Shown here piece after piece: positions 37,541-49,599 of a stretch of 64,000 nt of DNA (position 1 is its first letter; every line of letters begins with the position of its first letter). The position numbers were made by a program, and so were the translations under genes. Source of the stretch: Varroa destructor (taxonomy: Eukaryota > Arthropoda > Arachnida > Mesostigmata > Varroidae); assembly GCF_002443255.2 (NCBI RefSeq), contig NW_019211456.1, positions 27,525,341 through 27,589,340 on the forward strand. The letters are read 5' to 3'. Below the pieces are notes generated by a model that worked only from the letters and a program-made list of their open reading frames with translations, was not told where the DNA came from and searched no databases.

Positions 37541-38663
37541 ACTAGTAATTTCTCTTTACTTTGCTTATTACAAACCTTCATCAGTTATCTTAATTTTTTT
37601 TTATTGATGGCTCCGCAATGACTCCCTTTATATCTTGTCCTGCGTTTACCTCTTGAGCAGAACACCGCCATCATGTTAACCAGCGCTTGTTTACTTTTTT
37701 GGAGGCATTGTATCAATTGTGTGGCTTCCAGCATGAAACGAACCGGATTTGTCTACACACGGACTCCAGCCCGGGTCACAACGTGTCCTTTAGCTTAGCC
37801 GTTAAATACAGAGGCTAATGCTGTATACCTCGTGCAAATCACCGATGAAAATTCAAGCATTGTTTGCGAAAATTTCGTAGACGGTTGACGAAGCGATATT
37901 TTTTAAGCAAAAAAAATTAGCTCATGCCAGTAATATTAACTTAATAAGATGAACTTTCAAAGAGTGCCTTGCTCACAACCAAATTTTTGGAACTCATGCC
38001 GGCAAACGCTATAATAAATCTACCCCCAGTCGTTAGTTATTTACGACTTCATCCAAAACAATTGAGGTTTCTCTTTTCTTTTTTGCTGGTACCGGACGAT
38101 ACATAAGACCTACTCGATATATGACGTACACAAAACTCCTCATTAGGCTTACGTAGGGCTTGGATCCAATAAACGTCAATTCAGGGAGTTCGGGGTTTAA
38201 AAGAAGAACGACTCTAGCATTTACTAGACCTACAATATTGGAGGCCTAGTAGAAACACAAACCGCATCATGACTATGATTACCAACCGTTATATAATTGC
38301 TTAGATTTAATCGGCAACAAATGGAGCACACTAACCACGTAATAATTTTATTTAATCATGCTTCCTTGATTAGTTCTATTGTTACAATGATAAACGTTGG
38401 TTAATTTATGATTGGTTCATTCATGTATTACCTTGCCTATTTTTCTATGATCGCCGTGCTTACGATATGGATATACATAAAGTCCATATGTACTCGAGGC
38501 AGGTCATCAACCTTCATAGTGTTAAATTCCCTATGATCATCAATCAATATAACGTAACGTCACGATCATCTTAGAGCTTCTTTTTATTTCACTTGTAGCG
38601 CCAATAGTAACAATAGAGTACTAAGAGTAGCATTCACAGTAGAAAAAATGCAGCTCGGGAGCT

Positions 38664-38861
38664 TCATGCCGGAGCTTCGTTAACGCGGCCCTCATCTAGA
38701 AATCCATTAAGAAACGTCACACGATACAGACGATCCGAGACATGAGACACACTAAACCCTAATGTTACACTGTTAGAAATGAATCCACTGCGAACATTAC
38801 CATGTCCCACAATCTTGCTAACGTGTGCCATAACAGAAATTACATATTGAACCGATGTCAA
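38664..38861 (-). CDS. candidate terminal exon, unidentified
   Basis: A minus-strand frame ends with TGA at 38,664-38,666 after a segment of alternating polar and hydrophobic residues (SVTLGFSVSHVSDRLYRVTF), a pattern seen in beta-strands. A possible acceptor (CACACGTTAG) lies inside the frame. A second protein-like minus frame at 39,915-39,730 (ITWKTPTEGIGYAFNY) could belong with it, but I found no convincing junction. Confidence 0.2.
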   Translation of the reverse strand: MTSVQYVISVMAHVSKIVGHGNVRSGFISNSVTLGFSVSHVSDRLYRVTFLNGFLDEGRVNEAPA

Positions 38862-39550
38862 AAGTGCTAATGGGCGTGATAATTGTTACCAACCTACAGC
38901 TTTCTCATATAATTTTATTTGACTTAGGTCTGTTAAGATATAAAACATCTTGGTTTGTCTTCATACATTTATATTGTTTTACAGCATTCACAGTATAAGC
39001 CGGGGCTCTTTCCCTTTAGGCTCACGCTATAACGAGCTAGCACACACACGTACAGATGCATAGATAAAATAATAACGAAATTATGGTTTTGCATTGACCA
39101 TGAGACTCCGTCACGCTAACGATTCTCACGATCGTCGTATATCGTGGATATTATTTTAAAACATAAATAATACCAAACACCTCAACAATGGACCAATTTA
39201 GACGCTCGCGGTGTTCCATTATCCTTTTATTATTCATTATATTATATTATTATAGAGGTCCATTATTTCGCATAGATATGCTGCCTTGCTTTAACGTGTT
39301 ATTCCTCTATACATCGATCTAAATCTACTAACGACGATGAGTATTTTAACGTTAGTAACGTTACAATTCAAAAAACTGACTTTCTCAGTCTATATCATGT
39401 TACCGGGATAAACCCATACGGACTTTCACGTCTTACTAACTTCAGTAGGACGTAATAGAAACTCTTACCAGTTACTATTGTTACTTTCTTGTTTTTATCA
39501 TATATATATGGAAGAAGTTATATATAACTATATATATATATATATATAAC

Positions 39551-39650
39551 NNNNNNNNNNNNNNNNNNNNNNNNNNNNNNNNNNNNNNNNNNNNNNNNNN
39601 NNNNNNNNNNNNNNNNNNNNNNNNNNNNNNNNNNNNNNNNNNNNNNNNNN
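39551..39650. other. 100-N scaffold gap
   Basis: Exactly 100 N bases, with a (TA)n tract on the left and a perfect hairpin starting at the first base on the right. The size is a placeholder. Confidence 0.98.
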
Positions 39651-39700
39651 CACATTAATATGTGATAGGTATCTGCAAATACCTATCACATATTAATGTG
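39651..39700. repeat. perfect 22-bp inverted repeat with 6-base loop
   Basis: The arm 39,651-39,672 is the exact reverse complement of 39,679-39,700, with loop CTGCAA. The left arm begins at the first base after the scaffold gap, so the palindrome could extend into the gap. It may be a natural hairpin or transposon end, or a fold-back assembly artefact. Confidence 0.9.
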
Positions 39701-40207
39701 TTTTTCCTTATAAACGGTTTCTTATAAACTTAGATACATAAATGCCACATTTCTCTGTAATTGTTGCATCCCTGTGAACTACGTATGTGAGAAACACCAC
39801 ATGCATATCGGGCTTCGAAATTCAACGTTTTGTAATTAAAAGCATATCCTATGCCCTCGGTTGGCGTTTTCCAGGTAATACTAGGAAGCTGTATCCTTCT
39901 GTTCGTAAAATGCAAAAATAGCTCTACTAATCAGTCATCGCATTAGTAGACCTAAAACCATCTTTGACTCTCTAAAAATCGGCCCACAGGGTGTAATTAG
40001 CGATCCAAGCCTGTGAGAGAATCCATCTGGAAAAAGTTACTTATTTTCCAAGCTTTTTGAAAGTTTACAATAGCGCCGCCTGTAGCGTAAGGACCTGTTT
40101 CTGTTCACAAATTTATGATCCGCCAGCGTTTCGTCCTGTCGCTTCACCATTGTAAAACCTGGCTCTAGACCTTCTTCGTGATGTTTTGAGGTGAAGACTT
40201 TTACTAC

Positions 40208-42120
40208 TTAATCTTCTTTTTTTTCGGAATCTTTCTTGCTGCTGACTTTCTCAGTTCCGTACTGCGATGCTTTGTTTGCCTGCGTTAGACCCACAAGATA
40301 ATGCATGGAGCTATACACTGAAAAGATAACACACTATTAGTATTATGATAACATGATTTGAACCCGGCCCGTGTGTAAATGGAGGCAACAGAAAAAAAAA
40401 AACGTATTAGAGTATGAGGTCGAAAGCATCAAGGAAATACGTCGAATGTCTTCGAGTACATGTTATATATATATATAAACAGTAGTAGATCAAATTGAAT
40501 CTAATATACTAGACCTACAGATGGCGACGATAGAAGATACGGTGACCATTTGCGGGAATGAGGGTGCAAGATAAAAGGCATTCACTGCCCAATAGAGAAA
40601 ACTACCCGCGAAACCCCCCAACAGCGTCAGATAGATTGTCGCTCGGTGCGGCGGTCGACTAATAGACATTCGTACACAACCTGCAAAGTGTACCATTAAA
40701 GCGATAATGATATTGGAACGATTTACAGTAACACCTATAAATGTAAGCACGGTATAGCTAAAATAGGGTTCGGATATTAAATGTCAGCAGTAAGTCTGGC
40801 AATTGGAAGAAAGCCTACTAACAACACACTTTTCTAAAACACATACCTCTAATATTGAAAAACAATTACCCAGGTTCATCTAGTTTTCGTTAAGATTCTA
40901 CCTTTTATTTCGTCTAACACTGTTCGCTTAACAAAACCAAGACCAGTTCACAGATTCGATCCACTGACCTTTAGGAAAGGTATAATTATGTGTCAGGTAG
41001 TACTCCATAATATCGTCTTTCTCCTGGTACAGTCTGTACAGAAAGGCCTTAAGCTTCTCGTCGTCGGTGGGCAGATCCTTGAAGGCAAATCTTCTTACGT
41101 ACATATCTGCTATAATTGGCTTTCCTCGAAGAATTGTGCTGATGCTAGCTGGATTGTTTTGATTTTTCGGCATGGCGATTTCCACATCATACAGATAGTC
41201 CACTGTAAAATATCACCACGTGATTAGTCGTTGTTGTAGCCAGTCACTCGATTGCACGGTTTATTTTGTTTCAATGCTACAATGCTTACATTTATTATGG
41301 AAATGCTGAGCGCAGAGAACGAATCCCTTAGGCCGCGGCAAAAGATGATGTTTCAGAATTGGAAGTTCATGTTCCTTTGCAAACTTAAGCGACATTTGAT
41401 GTTTCGCTTCCGTAAATCTCGTGCCTTCTGAAAACATCGTCAGAATCATAGTATCCTCATACTTCAGTAAAGTATCGAGTTTGCTCAACAGTGTCTCACG
41501 ATCCTTCTCCCAGTTGCGTTCGAGAAAGATCTGGTCACCAAAAACACAGTTCCAGCCGATGATCGGTACGTACGCGAGCATCTTCTTCACTACGGCTTTG
41601 CTTGATCCCAGTACGTCTAGCATATCGAACAGCATCCAGCAGTAAAGAAAGTCAACCTCATACGTGTGATTCATCAGCAAGAGGGCGTGGTTCTTGCCAA
41701 ACGAACGCGCCGTCTCCTCGTCTTGACACCATACACGACACTGCGACCCGCTCCACCAGAACCCCAACGTTGTGACAGCTATAGACAGCAACACAAAGGT
41801 TTAATGATTTCGTTCGGACACACTAAGGCCAATGTACCTACTTAAGCGCGTAATCAAGTACGCTATTGTTGATTTCAAAGCACATAGATGATCCGTAAAG
41901 GGATTACAGCTATTACTTCTATTCCGGAAACTGAAGACTTATACTTACGGTTCCAGTGTGCATAGGTGAGGTATCCGTTAAGATTCCTGTAGAAACGCGC
42001 GTTCACTGGCCGAATAAAACAGTATGCGACAGCCTGTACCACATTGATAAATAGCCCAAGTGTGAGGTAAGTTCCTACCAGAATCATGTGCATCAAAGTG
42101 CTTTCTTTGAGAAACGACAT
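40208..42120 (-). CDS. Agpat3: 1-acyl-sn-glycerol-3-phosphate acyltransferase, AGPAT3/4 class
   Basis: Five exons join in phase: 42,120-41,949, 41,778-41,290, 41,202-40,969, 40,680-40,519 and 40,317-40,208 (1,167 bases, 388 residues, close to the animal family length). The family acylates lysophosphatidic acid to phosphatidic acid at the endoplasmic reticulum. Both catalytic blocks are intact: N94-H95-x4-D100 (NHTYEVD) and E175-G-T-R178 (SEGTRFTE). The LGSSK and YVPIIGW segments between them are also kept. An N-terminal hydrophobic helix (about residues 12-38) and two C-terminal ones (about 315-365) fit the family topology, and the Lys/Glu-rich C-terminus (KKDSEKKED) fits an ER protein. All introns are phase 1. 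The ATG at 42,120 gives the usual family N-terminus (MSFLKES), but an in-frame ATG at 42,315 would add 65 residues. I cannot tell AGPAT3 from AGPAT4. Confidence 0.94.
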
Positions 42121-43982
42121 GATGATGCTCTTTTTTTGAGCCGTGTCACCCTTTATACAACTGGACTGGCTGAAATCACGTTGCAAGAGTCCCGTCGATG
42201 TTCTGTTGTCTAAAACAATACCATCTGAAGGTAGACCCACCGCCAGTTTGCTTAGCGAACTGTAAGCAAATGAACAGTATTTGAACTTTCTTATAGTAAC
42301 ACAGGCATTATACATAGACAAAACGAGGTAGATACTTTAGCTAGCTATACTGATAGACACCCGGAATTTGTGGAGTAACTAGGTGTTTAGAGCTAGCGTC
42401 CGTGAGGTCTAACAACCCACATAACGCCTGTGTTAAACAGGTATATAATTTTAAATAAATTATTAAATTAGTGTTTACAACTTAGTTGGTGAAACGGTAC
42501 CACCAACTTGTGCAGAGCGTATTGAGTAGTGTTAGTGGAATTACATTGTGCATGAAAAGCTGGAACAAACTTAGGTCTATGTAACCGATCTGTAACCGTC
42601 TATGTAACCGAACGTAACATAATATCTATTCCTTTACAAACGATTAATGGTAAAATGTTCGAAATGTTCACGGCAAACACTACGGAACTAGTTTCCCCTT
42701 GTCCACAAGAACACTGTCGTGAAAACAATTTCATGTATCCCTCTGACTTCAGGTAGGCTAACAGATAGTAGCTCGAAAGCCGGAGAGAAAGGAAAAACAA
42801 AGAAAAGCTCGGCTTCGGTTTATAACACACGCACATTCGACCCACATTAGAGACCTCTTCCAGTTAACGGATCTAGGAATATGTAGGAGGACGCGTACGC
42901 TCTTAGTATGAAGTAGGAGCCCTACTCTGATCACTATCCACTAGCTGCGCTTTCAGAGACAGCCGAAGATTACTCCTTTTTAGAATATGTCGTCATCCCT
43001 TAGAGTAGTTCACTATGTTAAACCAAAGCTGGTCCAACATATGAACCGCCTACGGCTAATTCCTATATAACGGTGAATAGACATTGAATTTACAACGCGG
43101 GGCATCAAAATAGCGTACTACAGAAAGGTCACGGTACAGCACACTTCTTCCGAAACTCACTTCACCATTAACTTATAAATGCTTTTTTACACAGGGCCTT
43201 TCTGCTTTAATAGCTGGTCCTCTAGCACCTGATCTGTATTCATTTATGAACTTTATTTATTATATAATCTTTATCAAAGATTATCAACCACAAAAGTTTA
43301 TCTATTCAAAAAAATCTGTTTATTCAAAACAACTGCTAGATTTAACTTCCGCCCATAAGATGCAAGGACTTGCCAAAAATTCACAGATCGTAATGAAATT
43401 CACGTCCGATAACTATTGTGAGTCCTTTCCAGTATTAATCAAATGAGAAAGATACAATATTTTCCATAAGTAATAAATCACAGAAGAGTATTGTGAAGCT
43501 GCCTTTTGGAATCAAAAAAAAGGTACCTTACAAGACAAAAGGTTTTCAGAACGCACATTGTACAAAAGGAGTTTGGAAGGCTCATCAAAGGTCTAACAGA
43601 GAATAACAACGTTCAATTTCACTATTACGCTATAGCTAATGAGATCAAAAGCTGTCACCTCAAATACCACACCCCTCATATAGACAAAAGTTCAATTCTG
43701 TCATCGTTGCACAACGATATTAAAGAGGAATCAATCTGTATAATTACAACTTACAACGGCCTCTGCTATTTGGTGTTGAAAGTTATGTTCTTTAATTTCT
43801 TTTTGTCCTCCCTTTTCACAGTAAGCCAAAGTCAAAAAATACCAGCCTTATTTTTAGTAACGATCTGTTCGTATAACTTAGTACATACAATAACAAGCTA
43901 GCAAAACAAAAAAGAATATCGCGGGGAAACGGGACACAAAATGACACGCACCAACAGTTTCAATATTTAATAACAGAGTAGG
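42121..43982. other. upstream region of the acyltransferase gene
   Basis: This probably holds the 5' UTR and promoter of the minus-strand acyltransferase gene; no clear CpG-rich segment is visible. Short tandem similarity (GTCTATGTAACCG) occurs near 42,573-42,611. A 131-codon plus-strand frame at 43,506-43,901 has no ATG start and was not called. Confidence 0.35.
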
Positions 43983-44489
43983 TGATTTCTGTTGTGGATC
44001 TTGGTGTAGTGGTAGGCTTCCACTTGTATCAGTTGCTCACAGGGAGCAATAGATTGCTCTGGCTTTACTGCACGCCCAATGGCAAAATGCCCTGCCAAGA
44101 TGCTGGCATATGCACGGGATTTGGTTCACGCATAAGCTAACGATTCAAGCGACAACAATAACGGCCGCCCAAGCAGATGAACCAACTTTTTGCTCGTGGC
44201 CCTAACAACCGTGTCAACGAATCTATGTCGGCAATATATTGACAGAGGGGTGAGACTGCCTGAGATCGCTGCTATTCTAGATAACAATCCGACAACACTA
44301 ATGCCCAACTTGTTCCACTTCTTACCATCAACTGCAATATGACCTTGACCAAGTTATATCCTAAACACGCACTTCTCTGCCCAATTTCCTTGCCTGCACG
44401 CTCCCATGGTACGGATATGTACTATTACTGACACTCTTGTACGGCATACTTTTCGGTCTGTGGCCGGCATTTTCATTGTTCTACTATAG

Positions 44490-44580
44490 TCCGTACTTCA
44501 TGGTGGCTGCCTGGAGCGCCTTAAGCATCAATCGCAAACGAGACTATCAATTTCAACTGCTAGAAAAGCAAAACAACTGA
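44490..44580 (+). CDS. candidate terminal exon, unidentified
   Basis: A long pyrimidine-rich tract ends in a good acceptor (GTTCTACTATAG at 44,489). It is followed by a frame, entered with one base of a split codon, that runs 29 codons to TGA at 44,578-44,580. The peptide reads PYFMVAAWSALSINRKRDYQ and ends LLEKQNN. An ATTAAA at 44,716-44,721 could serve as poly(A) signal. A second plus-strand open block at about 43,983-44,130 might be an upstream exon. I cannot name the protein. Confidence 0.3.
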
Positions 44581-45519
44581 TAGGAATTCGTTACTTAATA
44601 TTCGCTACAATCTACAATAGTGGGATGGAAAACAAGCCGATAAGGCGTTTGATTATCGTACCCTGGAAAAACGTCTCTAGTGAACACCGAAAGTTGACAG
44701 ACATTCCTCTTCTATATTAAATAATTTAACTGATATTCAATGAAGAACTATGGTAACAAAAAAATGGTGTAGTGCAACACGGTGTGCTATCACTGAACGC
44801 TTAACATACGGACGAGATTGTCAACATTTTGTACATTCACAAAAATATTAGCTGGATCTCCCAAGGATATAGGAAATCAGAAAGTGGCAGATTCGAATAT
44901 TGGCTAACTAGTACCTTACCTCTCAATATTAACTTATATGAAATTCATCATGGGTAATTTGTAACAACTCAGAAAGACACGTCCTAGTAGTGCTAGCATC
45001 TGGGTCAGGTTGGTCAGTTCCTAAGTGAACGCTTGCGTTAATAATACTCGTACCGTAAAATATCCTATGCATCTTTAGATAAACATTATTTTCTTAGTGT
45101 AATTCAGTGATCCCTAGATTGTAATTATATCCGATGAGATCTCGACCAATTTATCTTTAAATTTAGCATTACATTGACGAATCCAGTTGATTTCGAACAA
45201 GTATCGTTGCTAGTTTTGTATCTTCATCTGCCCTGTATGTTGCCCAATACACAAACTGCATATTACCGTCCTCATACAAAGGATGTGGTCCAAGTTTGCG
45301 TATAGCATGCTAACAGGAATTACTATACGGACTACATTACATATGATACGGATATTGGTATCTGAAGTTGTTAATAGCACTGTCTTTGTTTGCATTGTGG
45401 GAAGATAAAACCGCCCTGATCTATCAACCGTAAGAAGGTCTTAGCAATCAAATCTTTTTCTTTACCCATTATCCAATACAACACATAACAAGGGTGTAGC
45501 ATACAGTTTGCTATCAGCA

Positions 45520-45536
45520 CCCCCCCCCCCCCCCCC
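45520..45536. repeat. poly(C) run
   Basis: Seventeen consecutive C bases in otherwise AT-rich DNA. The complementary G strand could form a quadruplex, and the exact length is prone to sequencing error. Confidence 0.85.
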
Positions 45537-45598
45537 ATCTCATCGATGAAGGGTTCACGATACCCAAGGTGTAAATTAGTAACGTGTATTGTCCCTGT

Positions 45599-45690
45599 GA
45601 TAGCGTAGTACGTAACGTATTTGCCTGCTAACTGGACGGACACGATGTGGTCTGGGTTCGAAGCCAGACATAGACAGACCGTTTCGTGCT
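45599..45690 (+). mobile_element. tRNA-like (SINE-like) element, copy 2
   Basis: A middle block GTATTTGCCTGCTAAC starts at 45,617 and a B box GGTTCGAAGCC at 45,655, 38 bases later. The copy at 17.5 kb has nearly the same block 40 bases before its B box. An A-box-like TAGCGTAGTACG precedes it. Shared order and spacing suggest one tRNA-derived repeat family; two copies are thin evidence. Confidence 0.45.
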
Positions 45691-48600
45691 GAGAGCCAAA
45701 TGCCTGATGGCGGTAGCGGATGTTAAACTTATAATGTATGTTAATGACGTGACATTATGGCGCTTTTATGGAAATTAATGTGCCTTCGTTTGATGAGTCA
45801 CTTGCACTTCAGGCTTGAAGGAACAACAGTCTGTGGAAGAACGTACAACACCTAGTAACAACGTGCGTATAATCCCTAAAAAACTACTGTAACTACAGTT
45901 ATAAATTAGCCATTAAATTTACTCCCAATACAAGGAAGTCACACAGATGAGTTCGACACCGATTATTGCTAGGGGACGCGATTGATCAGATCGAATATCT
46001 ATTCGGGGGTCTTAGAACACAAAGAACTTAACTTTCTTTCTTCAAGAGTTCTATTACACAAAATAAAGACCCGAAGCACGTAGCGGATAATAAAAACGTG
46101 GCCCAAAATTTGTAAGTGAAGTCGTTCACAATGATTATTATACAGCAATGGATAACCGGACGCTTACACTACAGCGCGCGTTTATAATTGCCTCAACTCA
46201 TGGGTTCCATGGAATCAGATGGGTCACGATATAGTAAGCAGTTGCCAGGTTGATTATGAATTTATTTCAATCCCAAGTTAACCATATATCAATTCCATAT
46301 GCAGCACTGAGTCTCCATCACCTATTATCCAGTGGCACAATACAATCTATCTAGTTCCCTAGCTATTAATAATGATTAAAATTGCTGGTATCTAAACGCT
46401 TTTAAACTTAAGTTGTCCAATTGAAAGGTAGGCTTTTGACCTTATCTAACATTCAGCTTAATTGAATAGCTCTGCTGCATCATCCTACAATCTAAGTTTT
46501 TTTTTAGCGTACATCTACATTTCATATTTATCCCGAGAGTGCAAAGTTGAAAGGAGCCTCACACCCTAGTTTCGTCGTCACTACAATTCATATCGGGGCT
46601 ACAGTAGAGTACTCTCATGACCTTCACAGGAAAAATTTTCATACAGGTTGTATGAGGGATTTTTGGCGGCGATTTCTGGCGTCTTCCAACGCAATAAAAA
46701 TAGTTTAGGCGCGGTTCTGAGGGCCATGCAATACCTATTATCTACAATACCCCCTTCGTTCAATTCTAAAAATCTAGCTGTGTACTGGGCTGCTACGAAA
46801 TCGAATACCCGTGTACTCTGTATCTGTTTGTCACCAAGCTTCTTAATTTACTATAAAATCTGATTGCCGTTAAAGGTGCACGAAACATCTATGCACAAAA
46901 TATGTAATACTTTGTTACCGCAATCATAATGTTATCAATGTCTTTCGTTATTATCGCACCGTGTAGCATTAGCTGTGATAAGTTGGCGAAGATAACAGTT
47001 TGAGATATATGACAACTATTAACAGCCAATTATCCAACCAATACTTTGCGGATCATAAATAGCTGTGTCACAAGTTAGGCCCCTATCTTCATTCGACATT
47101 CATCGATCGCATCTTACATAACTTCACAGGGATAATTGTGCAGTGATTATTATTACAATATTTTTGTCCTCTAGAGCTTGAGCAGGCAACTTTGCAAATG
47201 CCGACGCTATCGACAGTAGCGCCTTTGAGCCAAGCATCATTGTTCGAACAAGTCAACAACGCGACAGGCAAAGTCTAAGGGACCATCTAAGGGACTCTAA
47301 AAATCGATTTCAAAAAACAAATGTGTCCATATCGTAGCGTGCCCTCTTGGGACGGACATTTAACTCACTACCGATACCGTCAGATATTCAGTGCACCTGA
47401 CCGGAGTTCTCGAACGTTCACTAGACGTCCCTTTCCTTGTTATAAAACTCTAGTTTTAGTAATAATTTATTCCAAAAGAATAATCTAGTTTTGCCGTTCG
47501 ACGATAAAATACTGCCATACCCCGTCACGTCCGGCTCGCTTAGATAATTTTCTCTTTTACATGCCATCATTATTATCGAATATTGTCATTTTATCTACTG
47601 CTCTCTCTGTAGAAATGACCGATCACCACAGAACGCCTCTGATACCAATCTCTGTCTAATATAATAGATCTTGAATTCCTCGAGTAACTGCGCCGTGGAA
47701 AATCACCAGTGATCTTGGCAGGAATTAAATATGTATACGAATCGAAGTATGATAGAAATTAAGCTGCCCGATAAACTCAGATAACTAATTTCTACCAACT
47801 CGCTAAAACTCCGCAATTTCAGCGCGAGTTTAAATATGAAACAACACGTATTGTCCCGGAAAATCGATGCGGCGCATTTACTGTCGCGAATGAATGGCCA
47901 AGGTCATTCTAAATTTTTCGCACAGACCCATCCAGTTGCACCTCTCCCCTAACGTTGTATCGTTATATCTACACGCGATCGAAAACAATATTTCGGGTTT
48001 TTTATTTTATTCAATATCATTTAACTGAACGATACGTGCCCTCTTTAAACAGGCCAAGGCTGAGGATTGCCACTGATTTGTATTAGACAATCGGCCTCAA
48101 TTATGAGCACCTATCCTGATTGTAGTAGCAATATTTGCGCCATATTGGCCAACTTATCGGGTAAAACATTAGATTTTTTAAGCAACGGTATTTTGTTACC
48201 TTAGTAGCGTACTGTTGAAAATTTCGTTACGAACTGCTAATGATCATTTATTTTAGTAATAATAACCTGCCTAACTAAACGTCATAGATAGCACTAAGAT
48301 ATGGCACAGTAACGACGTGAAACCAGCCTGAAGTTTTGTGTAAATATAATTCCAGAACTTCATGTTTATTATCAGATTATATGGGACGTAAAACACGTAA
48401 CAGACTACAGCAGGTATAACAAAGAAATTATTTAAATGCATCCATAAAAAAGGCCCCTGAGGCAGACGTTTTTCAAGGGACGTTAAGTTACGTTGGCAAG
48501 TGACTATCTAACAGGCACTAATAGTTACTACTGTATTACATTAGACCCAATGAAACGACTTGGTAGGAAGTTTTGAGAAGAAAATTGTCCTACCTAATTG

Positions 48601-49599
48601 TTAATAGCGTGCCTTGGTTTCATTGAGTCAATTCTAGATTATGTCAGCAAATACTACTTTGGAGACGCGATTATTGTATCGCGAAATGTTCTTTCAATAA
48701 TACGCGTAAGTTGTTGGTAACATTTTTACACAGGACCTATACACATTAATTTCCCTCCAAAAAAAAACAAGCTTTCTTCGACTGCAAATAATAGAATTTG
48801 CAGCTAGAGAAAACTTTACGTATAAAAAATGATCTCCGTGATAGTCCCACTTCGTGGGGACGAGTTAGACGTGGAAACATGAAACGGTGTTGGCAATTCG
48901 TAAGCTGAGTATTATCGGCCTCCGATTTCTAACGCACATTTCTCATGAGCATGATGATGATACCGAGCTTTTTCGAACTGCCTGCAGGCCACTACGTACA
49001 CATTATTAGTAGGATAAGTACGTGTGTTACGAAAAACCTTAATCTAAAAATCCGACTATGTTGGCCTCGTGAACGATGCAAAACTTTTACTTTAGTATAC
49101 CTTCGAAAAATAAAACGCCGCTTAACACTGAAAAACTATTCGTGGTCATCGTACAGCAATTGACCCCTGATCATTCACACAAACCTGTCATACATCAAAT
49201 TCATTTTTGCTGGTATCACTTGCGTCGGCTTGAACAGGAATCTCTGTGAAAGGTGTCACCAGTATAATGCGAATCCACTGACACCAGCAAATAACCAAGT
49301 AGTCGCTTCCACTTCCTCAGATACCATAAAAAAAACTTCTGCTAAACTCTTGGCCCAAGCTACCGAATTTTTAGCGCTGTAATCGTCTGCCGCGTGTATC
49401 GATTATGACGACGTCGAAAGCGGAGGTTCTCTAGAAGTCCCAACAGCAGAAAACACCGTTCGGCAAATTTCACTAATCCACTTGATCGCTACTTTTTTTA
49501 CTGACGATATCGTTGTTTTTCACCGTTAGCAATTTTTTTCGATCGTTTCAAAAGTAAAGGATTATTTCTCACTCACCAATCTAATCCAATTAAGTTATA

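Noticed and set aside
43506..43901. 131-codon plus-strand frame
   Set aside because: Begins at TTG with no ATG, no clear splice sites and no recognisable domain. A faint resemblance to a methyltransferase tail did not hold up.
43995..44110. tRNA or SINE copy near 44.0 kb
   Set aside because: An A-box-like GGTGTAGTGGTAGGC is present, but there is no B box at the right distance.
44407..44489. Apparent transmembrane helix continuous with the candidate exon at 44,490
   Set aside because: There is no AG acceptor upstream of it in frame. The hydrophobic translation is simply what a T-rich pyrimidine tract encodes.
45371..45643. 90-codon minus-strand frame across the poly(C) run
   Set aside because: The frame depends on the exact length of the homopolymer, and the peptide shows no domain.
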